Part shown: positions 55,766 through 63,610 of the stretch, in pieces | Numbering within the stretch: position 1 is the stretch's first letter | Layout: each line of letters starts with the position of its first letter | Assembly (NCBI RefSeq): GCF_030287445.1 | Contig: NZ_JASVWB010000002.1 | Coordinates: 5,208,001 to 5,272,000, forward strand | Reading direction: 5' to 3' | Source of the DNA: Streptomyces sp. ALI-76-A | Lineage (GTDB): Bacteria; Actinomycetota; Actinomycetes; Streptomycetales; Streptomycetaceae | DNA: 64,000 nt | Notes under the pieces: generated by a model | The model's database searches: none | The model's input: only the letters and a program-made list of their open reading frames with translations | Told to the model about the DNA's origin: nothing | Position numbers and translations under genes: made by a program

Positions 55766-56101
55766 TCAGGCGGCGCGCTGTTCGGGGTAGGCACAGGTCA
55801 CGCACATGCCGAGCGAGGCAGGGATGACATAGCCGGCGTCACGCCGGCAGGCGGGGCAGGTGCGGCGGGCGGCGTTGGCCTTGGCGAGCGCCGCCCACCG
55901 GGCCGGGGTCATCGGCCGAACCGGCTTGGCCAGGTCGACGCGATAGAGGTAGGCGACCAGCGGGGCCCGGCGGCGGCGCGGTCGTTCGAGCTGCGCGGCC
56001 ACGTCCTGGCCGCCGGGCCGCAGGCCACGGGCACGGAGTTGGCGGCGGGTGGCCAAGCCGTCCGGGGCCAGGCGCCACCGGTAGACCGGCAGCGCGGCCA
56101 T
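55766..56101 (-). CDS. RRQRL-motif zinc-binding protein
   Basis: 111 residues from ATG 56101. A basic N-terminal part (LATRRQLRARGLRPGGQDV, a variant of the RRQRL motif) and a C-terminal zinc finger with CPACRRDAG and CVTCAYPEQ. Such proteins are a standard part of actinomycete element tra operons; function unknown. It overlaps the preceding gene by ATGA. Confidence 0.78.
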   Translation of the reverse strand: MAALPVYRWRLAPDGLATRRQLRARGLRPGGQDVAAQLERPRRRRAPLVAYLYRVDLAKPVRPMTPARWAALAKANAARRTCPACRRDAGYVIPASLGMCVTCAYPEQRAA

Positions 56102-56958
56102 CAGGCAACGCGCTTCCACGCGGCCCGAAGACGGACCTCAGAGGCGGAGTGCCCGGCGGCCCGGAAGCGGGCGGCCATGTCGCGGTACGACAAGGGCGGC
56201 GTCTGGCTGTACCGGATGTCGTGAACGAGCGTGTCCAGCGCGTCATCCGACAGCGCGGGCGCCGCCGTCTCCAGCGCTGGAACCTGCTCGGTCGGCCCCC
56301 ACACCGGAAGTTCCCAGCGGGGTGTGACGCCGGGCGTGACGGTGCTCGTCACGCTGGTCAGCGCCCTGCCGGTCTCCTCGCCCTTGCGGGCGGTCTCCAG
56401 CGTCGACCACGCCCCCGCGAGGGTCTGTGCGGTTTGTGCCTGGACGCGTGCGACGCGTGCCCCGGCTTCCGTCACAGCCGTCAGCCGGGTCTCCTCGGTG
56501 GCCGCTTCCGCCCGCAGCCGGGCACGGGCCACGGCGGCTTCGTCGCGGGCTTCCTGCTGGATGCCCCGGATCGCGTCCAGCGCGAGCGGGGTGAGCGCGG
56601 TGCGCTCCCACAGGCTGTGCACGAGCCACAGGGCCTTGGCCGCGATCGGCAGCCACGCCACGGCCAGCCACGCCCCGGCGGAATGTTCGGCGGTCAGGGC
56701 GTGGGCGACCAGGACGCCGGCGGCGAGGACGCCGAACGACCAGCCGACCGCCGTTACGGCGCGGTTGTGGTCGCCCTGGGCGGCGAGGCGCCGTTCGTAG
56801 GCGAGGGTGGCCAGCCATCCCCCGTCGATGCCGAGACCGACGACCAGGGCGACCGGCCACGGCACCGCCGCACCCAGCCACATCATGACCACCGCGAGCG
56901 TGAGCACCATCGACACGGCCGTCATCGCGACCGCCGGCAGAACCGTCTTCGCCCTCAC
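56101..56958 (-). CDS. SpdB-like membrane protein
   Basis: 285 residues from GTG 56958. Four transmembrane helices in the first 130 residues (LPAVAMTAVSMVLTLAVVMM, VALVVGLGIDGGWLATLAYE, GVLAAGVLVAHALTAEHSAG, then WLAVAWLPIAAKALWLVHSL), followed by a long Ala/Arg-rich coiled-coil segment (about residues 130-200) and a C-terminal helix-turn-helix-like part (LSYRDMAARFRAAGHSASEV). This plan is that of SpdB proteins, which help the transferred element cross septa. Joined to its neighbours by overlaps. Confidence 0.8.
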   Translation of the reverse strand: MRAKTVLPAVAMTAVSMVLTLAVVMMWLGAAVPWPVALVVGLGIDGGWLATLAYERRLAAQGDHNRAVTAVGWSFGVLAAGVLVAHALTAEHSAGAWLAVAWLPIAAKALWLVHSLWERTALTPLALDAIRGIQQEARDEAAVARARLRAEAATEETRLTAVTEAGARVARVQAQTAQTLAGAWSTLETARKGEETGRALTSVTSTVTPGVTPRWELPVWGPTEQVPALETAAPALSDDALDTLVHDIRYSQTPPLSYRDMAARFRAAGHSASEVRLRAAWKRVA

Positions 56959-57299
56959 CGGGCACCCCCCGCCTGCCCCGCCGGGGCACGGTCGAAGTCC
57001 GGCACGTCGGCGTACGCGATCAGCACGACGACCGCACCCGCGAACTGCCCTTCGGCCCTCAAAACGCGGGTGAATCCGTCGCTCTGCACGTCGCAGTCGA
57101 CCGCGTCCGGCCCGATCCGCAGGGCGGTGCGCCACTGCTCGAACGCGGCCAGGCTCTCGCCCGAGGTGGAGTGGAACGCCAGGCGCAGCCACTCGGGGTA
57201 GATCGGGGACACGTCCACGGAAGGCGCGGGCAGGTCCGGGAAGTCCACGGCCAACAGCCGCAACGCCCCCAGCGGGACCGTGAGGTCGTCCAGCGTCAC
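56955..57299 (-). CDS. Hypothetical protein of the spread operon
   Basis: 114 residues from GTG 57299, overlapping both neighbours by GTGA. It is acidic and soluble, with beta-strand-like segments (LRLLAVDFPDLPAPSVDVSP, GAVVVLIAYADVPDF) and a conserved-looking WRTALRI. I do not recognise a family. Since it is locked between a SpdB-like and a PycTM-like membrane protein by overlaps, it probably works with them. Confidence 0.65.
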   Translation of the reverse strand: MTLDDLTVPLGALRLLAVDFPDLPAPSVDVSPIYPEWLRLAFHSTSGESLAAFEQWRTALRIGPDAVDCDVQSDGFTRVLRAEGQFAGAVVVLIAYADVPDFDRAPAGQAGGAR

Positions 57300-57745
57300 A
57301 GCGCACCCCCCGCCGTGATCAGCGCGGCGAGGATGAGCAGGGCGCCGCCGGCGCGGATCAGGTCGACCGCGCGGCGCAGGCTGGTGAACTTGGCGACCGC
57401 TAGCCGGGACAGCCCGGCAATGTCGGCGGCCATGTCCCGGTCGACCGCCGCCGTGATCTCCTCCGCCGTGAGCGTGGCCCACAGCGGGAATCCGTGCCGA
57501 CCGGACAGGTTCGGCCGCACTGACTTCAGCAGCAGACCGGCGGCGGCGACCAGCACCCCCATACCGGCGCTCCCGACGATGCAGGTGGCCGTGTTTAGCG
57601 GCAGGTCGCGGGCGACCGTCCAGGCGCCGGCGAGGATGGCGCCGACGAATGCCAGAAGCAACGCCGTCTTCGCGTCCGTCCGCGCGATCTCCGCCTTCAC
57701 CTCAGCGTGGGCGGCGGTCAGGTTCTTCTCCGTTGCGGTGCTCAC
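57296..57745 (-). CDS. PycTM (Pycsar effector-like) membrane protein
   Basis: 149 residues from GTG 57745. The pattern is that of the PycTM effector family: TDAKTALLLAFVGAILAGAW (first helix with the Asp-x-Lys-Ala start), a second helix near residue 60, then LSRLAVAKFTSLRRAVDLIR and a last helix LILAALITAGG. In Pycsar defence such proteins respond to cyclic CMP or UMP and disrupt the membrane. No uridylate or cytidylate cyclase gene is visible in the element or in the window, so the protein may work in spread or in entry exclusion, or sense a host signal. Family assignment is by pattern recall. Confidence 0.68.
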   Translation of the reverse strand: MSTATEKNLTAAHAEVKAEIARTDAKTALLLAFVGAILAGAWTVARDLPLNTATCIVGSAGMGVLVAAAGLLLKSVRPNLSGRHGFPLWATLTAEEITAAVDRDMAADIAGLSRLAVAKFTSLRRAVDLIRAGGALLILAALITAGGAL

Positions 57746-58011
57746 GCGGCACCCCCGGGCAGGCTTGTGCCGGCCGCGCGGTTGACCAGCGCGACGCGGG
57801 CGGCGAGCGCCCGGCGCCGGGCCCGGCGGATACGCCGTTCGTCCAACTCGGTCGGGGTGCGGTCAAGGGTGACGATGTGTGCGTCCAGCAGGTCGACGTC
57901 CGCCAGGATGACGGGCATCTCCTGCTCGATCGCGTCCAGCTCCGCAGGAGTCGGCTCGATGAAGTCGGCGAACGCCGTAGCGGCGTCCTGGTATGTGACG
58001 ATGTCGCTCAT
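57742..58011 (-). CDS. DUF6284-like small protein
   Basis: 89 residues from ATG 58011. Acidic first half (FIEPTPAELDAIEQEMPVIL), then helical DLLDAHIVTLDRTPTELDER and a basic end (RRIRRARRRALAARVALVN). It matches the DUF6284 pattern found at the start of spread operons. It is the first gene of a chain of six overlapping genes running to 55766. Function unknown. Confidence 0.72.
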   Translation of the reverse strand: MSDIVTYQDAATAFADFIEPTPAELDAIEQEMPVILADVDLLDAHIVTLDRTPTELDERRIRRARRRALAARVALVNRAAGTSLPGGAA

Positions 58012-58928
58012 GGGTCGTGGTTCCTTCCAGAGAGGAACGGCCCGAACGCGGCTCCCGGGTGGCACCCCGGGAGTCGCTTGCCGTTGGAGTCGGTTCCGGC
58101 TCCCCGCGCTCCCGTCCGTACGTCCTCACGTCATGCGCGGAACGGACGGGCGGGAGAGGCAGCCGGCCGCAGCGTGACGTGCTGCGAGCCGTGGCGGACC
58201 GTGCTTGCTGTCCAGGCGCCGCCGGCCGGTCCGAGCGGCGGCGCCTTGGTATGTCGTCGGTTCACGACCGACCTCCCGCGTTCGCAGGGACACGGCTTTC
58301 ACCGGTGCTCCGTTGCCACGGGGCACCGGTCCCGAGCCGGTGAAGTCGGGTGCGTCATCGTCACTGCTCTGACGCCAGCAGGGCGGCCCACACCGGGCGG
58401 AACCCCAGTTCAGGGGTTGTCTCCGGAGCCGGTGGGCTTGGCATTGCCGCCGACGACATCACCCGGTCGTCGCGGGGGCGGTCTCACTCTTGCCGCCACG
58501 TGCGTTGGGGCCCCGCTGTACTTCCCCACACCCGGGACCGGGTGGCGCCTGCCAGGCGCGTAGGGGGAGAGCCACGGTTCACCACGGCGGTTTGCCCCCG
58601 GACCCTCGCCCTGGGCGCCTGCCGTGACCGCCGCTCTCGCGTCAGCCCCGCACGATCACTGTTCAGTTCTCAACTAACGGCCGCTTCCTTCGTACTCACC
58701 CCCAGCGAGAGCGGGGGCTTTCCTCCGTGCGATGTAGTACCTGTTTTACAGGTACTACATAGGGGTCCGTCAAGTACGGCGACGCAATCTCTTCTGTCTC
58801 ACGTCGGGACGTCTTGGCGTACCTTCAGAATCGCGGCAGGTCAGGGGAGTTGGTTACCCCGCTCATGGACAGCTCTGAGACTTCTCACTACGGTCAAGAA
58901 GTCCCTAGACGTCCCACCGGGGGTGCAG
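58012..58928. other. Long control region of the element
   Basis: About 900 bases between divergent units, no gene found. It should hold the promoter of the leftward spread operon and of the rightward regulator gene. Visible structures are a hairpin GCTCCCGGG/CCCGGGAGT at 58051-58073, a GC hairpin CCCCCAGCGAGAGCGGGGG near 58699-58717 and the perfect dyad listed separately. The rest, 58080-58680, shows nothing recognisable. Confidence 0.45.
58732..58760. promoter_or_regulatory. Perfect 12-bp dyad upstream of the DUF5919-type regulator gene
   Basis: ATGTAGTACCTG (58732-58743), spacer TTTTA, CAGGTACTACAT (58749-58760). It lies 170 bases before the regulator start and just after a GC hairpin. Such a perfect dyad with AT-rich spacer is typical of a dimeric repressor site, for the GntR protein or the helix-turn-helix protein itself. 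Confidence 0.65.
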
Positions 58929-59696
58929 ATGTCGAACGAGCGCTTACGAACCGCTCTCCTCGCCCGTGGCATGACCGTGCAGAGCCTCGCTGAGGCGATC
59001 GAGGTGAGCCCCAAGACGGTCGAACGCTGGATTACCCAGGGCAAGGTGCCGTACCTGCGTCATCAGTACGCGACGGCAGCGGTCCTCCAGGTCGACGTGA
59101 CCACGCTGTGGGAGGACAGGCGGACCGTCGACAGTGCGGCCGACCTCACCAAAGCCGAGATAGCGACGGTCTACCCGCATCGCCACACGGTGCCTACTGG
59201 CCTCTGGCGAGAGCTGTACGGACGTGCCGAGCGAAACCTAGACGTCCTCGTGTACTCGGGTCTCTTCCTGTCTGAAGACCCGCTCTTCCATGACCTCGTG
59301 AGGGCGAAGGTGGAAGCGGGGGCGCGAGTGCGCATCCTGCTGGGGGACCCGGAGTGTGCGGCTGTCCGGCAACGCGGCATTGACGAGGGCCACCACATCA
59401 TGGACGGCAAGATCCGCAATGCCCTCGTGCTGTACCGGCCACTCATGCGGAGTCACCCGGACGTCGGTTTCCGGCTGCACGATTCGACGCTGTACAACTC
59501 GATCTACCGGGCCGATGACGAGATGCTCGTCAATCCGCACGTCTACGGCATCGGCGCCTACATGGCGCCCGTGCTGCACCTGCGACGACTCCCCGGCGGA
59601 AGCCTCTTCGACACGTACGCGAATAGCATCGATCACACATGGGAGAACGCACGTCCGGTCACTGACCAGGACGTCAAGACCATCACGGGAGCCTGA
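58929..59696 (+). CDS. XRE-type regulator with DUF5919-like domain
   Basis: 255 residues from ATG 58929 (GGGGG eight bases upstream). N-terminal Cro/CI helix-turn-helix: LRTALLARGMTVQSLAEAIE and VSPKTVERWITQGKVPYLRH. The C-terminal ~170 residues (GRAERNLDVLVYSGLFLSED, then GARVRILLGDPEC and ADDEMLVNPHVYGIGAY) resemble DUF5919, distantly like phospholipase D folds but without a clear HKD pair. It precedes the Nudix gene by 2 bases and forms an operon with it. Typical of AICE regulation blocks. Confidence 0.8.
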   Translation: MSNERLRTALLARGMTVQSLAEAIEVSPKTVERWITQGKVPYLRHQYATAAVLQVDVTTLWEDRRTVDSAADLTKAEIATVYPHRHTVPTGLWRELYGRAERNLDVLVYSGLFLSEDPLFHDLVRAKVEAGARVRILLGDPECAAVRQRGIDEGHHIMDGKIRNALVLYRPLMRSHPDVGFRLHDSTLYNSIYRADDEMLVNPHVYGIGAYMAPVLHLRRLPGGSLFDTYANSIDHTWENARPVTDQDVKTITGA

Positions 59697-59698
59697 CC

Positions 59699-60172
59699 AT
59701 GGGACGTATCGACTACCTGCACGACCCGGACGCACCGCCGGCGAACTCGGTGGTGCCGTCCGTCGTTGCCTTCGTCCAGAACGACGAGGGCCAGGTGTTG
59801 ATGATCCAGCGTTCTGACAACGGCAGGTGGGCACTGCCCGGCGGTGGTCACGACGTGGGGGAGTCCATCAGCGACACGGTGGTCCGTGAGGTCTGGGAAG
59901 AGACCGGCATCAGGGCGGAAGTGGTCGACGTCTCCGGCCTCTACACAGACCCCGGGCACGTCATGCAGTACGACGATGGCGAAGTCCGCCAGCAGTTCAG
60001 CATTTGCTTCCGGGCCCGGCCGGTCGGCGGCGACCTGCGTACGAGCAGCGAGACGACTCAGGTCCGTTGGGTTGCCCCGACGGACCTGGCGACGCTGGAC
60101 GTGCACCCCACGATGCGCCTCCGGATCGAGCACGCCATGGACCGGACGCGCACGGCGCCTTACATCGGCTGA
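59699..60172 (+). CDS. Nudix hydrolase, Pif-like
   Basis: 157 residues. The Nudix box is complete: GGGHDVGESISDTVVREVWE continuing to ETGI, at about residues 46-69, with the metal-binding Glu residues. The flanks VPSVVAFVQNDEGQVLMIQR and TTQVRWVAPTDLATLD are standard Nudix. In pSAM2 the immunity factor Pif has a Nudix motif and blocks redundant transfer, and this gene has the same genetic context. Substrate unknown. It ends inside the convergent HD gene by 13 bases. Confidence 0.85.
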   Translation: MGRIDYLHDPDAPPANSVVPSVVAFVQNDEGQVLMIQRSDNGRWALPGGGHDVGESISDTVVREVWEETGIRAEVVDVSGLYTDPGHVMQYDDGEVRQQFSICFRARPVGGDLRTSSETTQVRWVAPTDLATLDVHPTMRLRIEHAMDRTRTAPYIG

Positions 60173-60726
60173 CGCTTGGCGGCGGCGACCCGTTCGAGGA
60201 CGCGGCAGGTGCACGCGAGGATCTCGGGTTCGGCACGCCGGATGAACTTGCCGATCAGGCTGTCCGGCCCGTAGCGCCCGGTGATTTCGTTGATCCGGTC
60301 CACGGGGTTGGTGGGCGTGCCGTCCGGGGTGGTGTTCATGTCGCAGTAGCAGAGCGCATCGTTCAGGTGCTCGCTCTCGCGGGGGAACTCGCCGTCAAGC
60401 TCAGCCCGCAAGCCGCGGGCGTCCGCCTCAAGCCACGAGCATGAGTGGTGGGCGACCAGGTTGACGACCCGCTCGTCGGCGCCAGCCACGTCCCGGAGAT
60501 ACCGCGCCCCGTCCAGCGGGTGAAAGCCTGTCTTGGCGAGGTCCGGCGCGTAGCCGATGTCATGTAGGACCGCCGCAGCCTCCAAGAGGTCCGCATCCTG
60601 GTCGAGGATGAGCGCGATGGTACGCGCCCGCTCAGCGACCCCGAGGCAGTGTTTCCAGCGTCGCGGCAGCGGCTCAGCGAGCAGCGACTCAGCCAGGGGG
60701 TAGGCCCACTCCGTCAACGTCGACAA
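60160..60726 (-). CDS. HD-domain phosphohydrolase-like protein
   Basis: 188 residues if started at TTG 60726 (GAGAGGGG upstream); the frame is open to 60789 inside the GntR gene. HD motifs: His in RRWKHCLGVAERART, HD pair in AAAVLHDIGYAPDL near residue 61, His-His in NLVAHHSCSWLEA near 98, and Asp in DALCYCDMNTTPDG. It should be a metal-dependent phosphohydrolase, perhaps on nucleotides. HD proteins occur beside the Nudix and GntR genes in many AICEs. The start codon is the uncertain point. Confidence 0.78.
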   Translation of the reverse strand: MSTLTEWAYPLAESLLAEPLPRRWKHCLGVAERARTIALILDQDADLLEAAAVLHDIGYAPDLAKTGFHPLDGARYLRDVAGADERVVNLVAHHSCSWLEADARGLRAELDGEFPRESEHLNDALCYCDMNTTPDGTPTNPVDRINEITGRYGPDSLIGKFIRRAEPEILACTCRVLERVAAAKRQPM

Positions 60727-60727
60727 G

Positions 60728-61189
60728 CTACGAACGCCCCTCTCGCGCCGGCACGGAGCGGACCGTCCGCACCTTGCCCTGTCCTCCACCCGCCAGCACG
60801 CCGGCGGCTTCCAGCTTCTCCAGCGCCTTGGCCACGGTCGGACGTGACACCCCGAATCGTTCGGCCAGCACGGAAGCGCTCGGGAACGCTTCCCCTACTT
60901 CGAGTCCGTCAGTCGCGATGACCTCTGCGATTCGCTGATCAAGCGGGCGCCGGTCGACCGGCGCCCCCGCGCGTACGACTCGCCACCGCTCGCCCCGCAC
61001 CGGTTCGGCCACGCCTTCCTGACGCAGTACGCCGAACGCACGCAGGGCGACCCCGCGCGAGACCTTGTAATCGCGCATGAGTTCAGCCAGCGACGGAAGC
61101 TCTGTCATGGTCGGGTCGTCTTCGATCTGCCTCTTCACTGAGTCGGCAATCTTCAAGAAGGTTCCCCGAGGGTTGGCCTGCTGCGACAC
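60728..61189 (-). CDS. GntR-type regulator with two winged helices, KorSA-like
   Basis: 153 residues from GTG 61189 (GGAGAGCGA upstream). Two GntR winged helix-turn-helix domains in tandem: first LPSLAELMRDYKVSRGVALR (about residues 31-50), second FPSASVLAERFGVSRPTVAK (about 101-120), and no effector domain. In pSAM2 the GntR protein KorSA represses the excision and transfer activator. This protein is the natural candidate for the operators before traB and before the regulator gene. Confidence 0.84.
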   Translation of the reverse strand: MSQQANPRGTFLKIADSVKRQIEDDPTMTELPSLAELMRDYKVSRGVALRAFGVLRQEGVAEPVRGERWRVVRAGAPVDRRPLDQRIAEVIATDGLEVGEAFPSASVLAERFGVSRPTVAKALEKLEAAGVLAGGGQGKVRTVRSVPAREGRS

Positions 61190-61498
61190 TCGCTCTCCCT
61201 CTCCGCTGGGCAGTCGACACCGTTGGTAAGCCTCCCATGCCTGTTGGCCGTCACAGAGGGGTCGCGCACAGCGGTCCGCATGGACGGCTTCAAGATCAGG
61301 ACGAGATGCTGGCAGGGCAACGTACTAGCCATGGCTTGCCATGGACCTTTGCCGTCTTCGGGCCCAGCGCAGAATACTTTCCGTTCTGCCGTGGTGCATA
61401 CCAAAGTAACGGGCGGCAGCGTTGCTATCGCGGCTCTTTAGAGGAACTCACATGTTGGGGGTCCGGCCTTGGCTGCCGGGCGATGTGACGGTAAGCGG
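61190..61498. other. Spacer at the boundary to low-GC cargo
   Basis: No gene supported. It contains the GntR promoter region and a GCCATGGCTTGCCATGG repeat at about 61328-61344. Base composition drops from here to 63400. Confidence 0.4.
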
Positions 61499-61923
61499 TT
61501 AGTGGGCGAGTACGGCTGCAATGGCAAGGTCGATGACCGCGATTGGTAAGTAAATCATCAGGATATAGAACCAGAGAACAACACGCTTCCCCAGCTAACT
61601 GCTGGGAGATAAGGTTCTATATCCATGCTAAAAATCGGGACGCGCGAGGGGTTCCGTAGAGCCGCATCGTCATAGAGTCGCCTGAACATTCGCTCCCGAC
61701 GTAGATATGAGCTGTCTAGGGCCCAGAAGCCGACCCCTATGAAGAGCGTGACTACGGCGACACGCCATTCTTTCGCTTGGATTGATACGACCAGGAGCGC
61801 GCCTGTTGCCGTGACGGTCCATCCGCGTACCACGAATGAGTTGTTGCCTAGTCGAGCGATAGCTGCCTGTATAAACTCAAGGTGCTTGAGTCTTTCATTT
61901 TCCGATCCGGTGCCCGCCTCCAT
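61499..61923 (-). pseudogene. Small membrane protein with a C-terminal frameshift (141 residues if restored)
   Basis: The uninterrupted frame is 61558-61923 (121 residues from ATG 61923). It has a soluble start (LKHLEFIQAAIARLGNNSF), two close transmembrane helices (GWTVTATGALLVVSIQAKEW, VAVVTLFIGVGFWALDSSYL), the conserved LRRERMFRRLYDDA and ends SWGSVLFSGSIS. In the -1 frame the hydrophobic sequence LWFYILMIYLPIAVIDLAIA continues to a stop at 61499; one inserted base near 61572-61580 joins the parts. Proteins of this pattern, seen next to TIR or SEFIR genes, end with such a third helix. It follows the SEFIR gene by 7 bases. Mutation, recoding or a sequencing gap are all possible. Confidence 0.62.
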
Positions 61924-61930
61924 CTGGATT

Positions 61931-62589
61931 CTACCCCTCTTCTAGAGACGATTCCGTGATTTCGGAGTCAGAAGCGAGACGCGCGAACCGCAGCATAGGT
62001 GCAGGAATCTCCTCCGCTGTCGGTGGCCAGCCAGGAATTGGGTAGGCGGAAGTGAAGTTCGCCACCATCCAGTGGGGACCAACCTTCCTCATCAAAATGG
62101 GATAGATGGGAAGTAGCTCCCCTTCTCTTGTGACCAGGATTCCTTCATCCGCAGGTGCCATGGCATGACGACCAGTTCGTAATCGAGGCCAATCCTACGC
62201 GGATTTCCGGCCGCACCCCACCCTTTAACGGTCCAACGCCTATAGTGGTCCTGGAGAACTTCAAGCTTGCTTCGCAGGCAGTGCTTACCGAGTGGATGTG
62301 TCGGATTCTTGGCCGCCAACGCCTCAGCTAGTTCATCTCGGTCGTAAGGGGCCAGGTTGGGGTGCCCCTCGTTAGCGATAATCCAATCCTGGGCCAGGCT
62401 CAGTCTCAGCTCGCGTGTCAGTGCCTTCCAGACCTCCCGCTTTTTTCCGCGTTTTACGTTGGTCAACCAATTCGTGGCTGCGACGACAGGGCCATCCTCG
62501 CCGAAATACGCTGCGAGCTCGGCATTCAGTACGTGCAGCCTCTGAAGGGATGACTCCAATAGACCGGAGTGTCTTGTCGTCTCAATCAA
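61931..62589 (-). pseudogene. Frameshifted C-terminal part of the SEFIR gene
   Basis: Two frames cover this region. The first (stop 62092) reads ERAYILFLQGVLHHKIGEVT, then RLHVLNAELAAYFGEDGPVV and is open upstream to 62812 with no good start, so it is a continuation, not a gene of its own. It looks helical and TPR-like. The second (stop 61931) reads ILVTREGELLPIYPILMRKV and GPHWMVANFTSAYPIPGWPP. They join at LDYELVVM near 62150-62168 by one inserted base. With the SEFIR frame the whole is 1378 bases, and two insertions make it divisible by three. I do not recognise the C-terminal domain. Confidence 0.6.
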
Positions 62590-62759
62590 TCTTTCAAAGC
62601 ATGCTTTGGTCTGTGTTACTTCTCCGATCTTGTGATGCAGTACGCCTTGGAGGAAAAGGATATAGGCTCGTTCGTCCCCGTGAGCGTTTTGGAGCAGTGC
62701 ATCAAGTTGACTGATGGCTCCCAGGGTATCGCCTCCAGTCGCAGCGCCAAAGGCGCGGT

Positions 62760-63308
62760 CTACATCTGGACTCGACTGAATGCCGTCGAAATGAAAAGAC
62801 GTACCGGGGAAGAGTTAGGTATTCCCAATTCGCTGGGGAGTTCGCCAGGGTCTCGTAGCAACACGTGTACCAGGCGAGCGATGTCTGCATCTCCCGTTTC
62901 TCCGATTACAAACCAACTCGTCAGGTTTAGCGGTGGAGGGATGATGCTTGAGTCCTCAGCGCGAAGGACGACCGGGATGAATTTGGCGCGCTCTCTCCTG
63001 CTGTGATAGAGGTCTGCCGTAATTAGGGCGCCTTCCCATCGGACGCCGGACCCGATGCCTGGCCCCGTTTCTCGGTTGAAGCGCTTCACGTAATTTTCAG
63101 TGATGACCACGATTACGACATCTGACTTTTCGATCTCACGCCGCATCCAGTCGGGCCATGACTCAGGCGGGTTGTGCTCGTCGAACTGGTCTATCCAAGC
63201 GTCGACGCCTGCTTTGCGCAAGCGGTCTGCGAAGCGGCGGATGCTTTCTCTGTGGGCTTCACTGTCATGCGAGTAGGAGATCAGCGTTCGTGTGCTCGAC
63301 TTAGTCAT
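62760..63308 (-). CDS. SEFIR-domain protein (N-terminal part of a frameshifted gene)
   Basis: 182 residues from ATG 63308 (GGGGGAC upstream). Residues about 7-150 are a SEFIR (TIR-like) domain: TLISYSHDSEAHRESIRRFA, DAWIDQFDEHNPPESWPDWM, VVIVVITENYVKRF, GVRWEGALITADLYHS and KFIPVVLRAEDSSIIPPPLN. In bacteria SEFIR and TIR proteins act in abortive anti-phage defence, some by degrading NAD. After GIPNSSP the frame runs into an unrelated 12 residues and stops; the -1 frame continues with a helical region. The four-T tract at 62794-62797 is where one extra base would restore it. Lower GC than the element core suggests recent acquisition. Confidence 0.82.
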   Translation of the reverse strand: MTKSSTRTLISYSHDSEAHRESIRRFADRLRKAGVDAWIDQFDEHNPPESWPDWMRREIEKSDVVIVVITENYVKRFNRETGPGIGSGVRWEGALITADLYHSRRERAKFIPVVLRAEDSSIIPPPLNLTSWFVIGETGDADIARLVHVLLRDPGELPSELGIPNSSPVRLFISTAFSRVQM

Positions 63309-63610
63309 AAGTCCCCCGAGTGAACTGTGCATCGATCACGCAAGGTGAGACGCTCAGTTTATACGTCGGCTAGTTGCGGGTCAGCTACCTAGCTGCCCTC
63401 TCTTTGACACGCGTGTGGGCGGACGGGCAAGAGCTGCGATCGAAGCTACAGCGGCTTACACCTGTTGATCTACCGCAGGTCCCGTCGGTCCTGATCAGGC
63501 CGACCTGCCCAGCACTCGCCCGGACGAGCCGTGGACGGGCGGCAGCGCTGCGACTCGCAACTTCCCTATTTCCGCTGGTCAGCGCGATTCAACGCGCTCA
63601 CTCTTGTGAG
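63309..63610. other. Spacer between the SEFIR gene and attR
   Basis: No gene. It should contain the promoter of the SEFIR unit (AT-rich around 63340-63370) and the right attachment-arm sites of the integrase, which are not identifiable by eye. Confidence 0.4.

Noticed and set aside
57742..58011. A toxin-antitoxin pair with the PycTM-like gene
   Set aside because: The small protein fits the DUF6284 pattern of spread operons, not a known antitoxin fold.
61223..61441. A 72-residue plus-strand frame in the spacer behind the GntR gene
   Set aside because: No ribosome site, no family resemblance, and it lies in the presumed promoter region.
62702..62890. A 62-residue minus-strand frame overlapping the SEFIR end
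   Set aside because: It is the third frame across the frameshift; its residues (many Arg, Cys and Trp) do not continue either the SEFIR or the helical part.
61931..63308. Programmed ribosomal frameshifting as the sole explanation
   Set aside because: No canonical slippery heptamer with a downstream structure was seen at either junction; a base deletion is simpler, though not proven.
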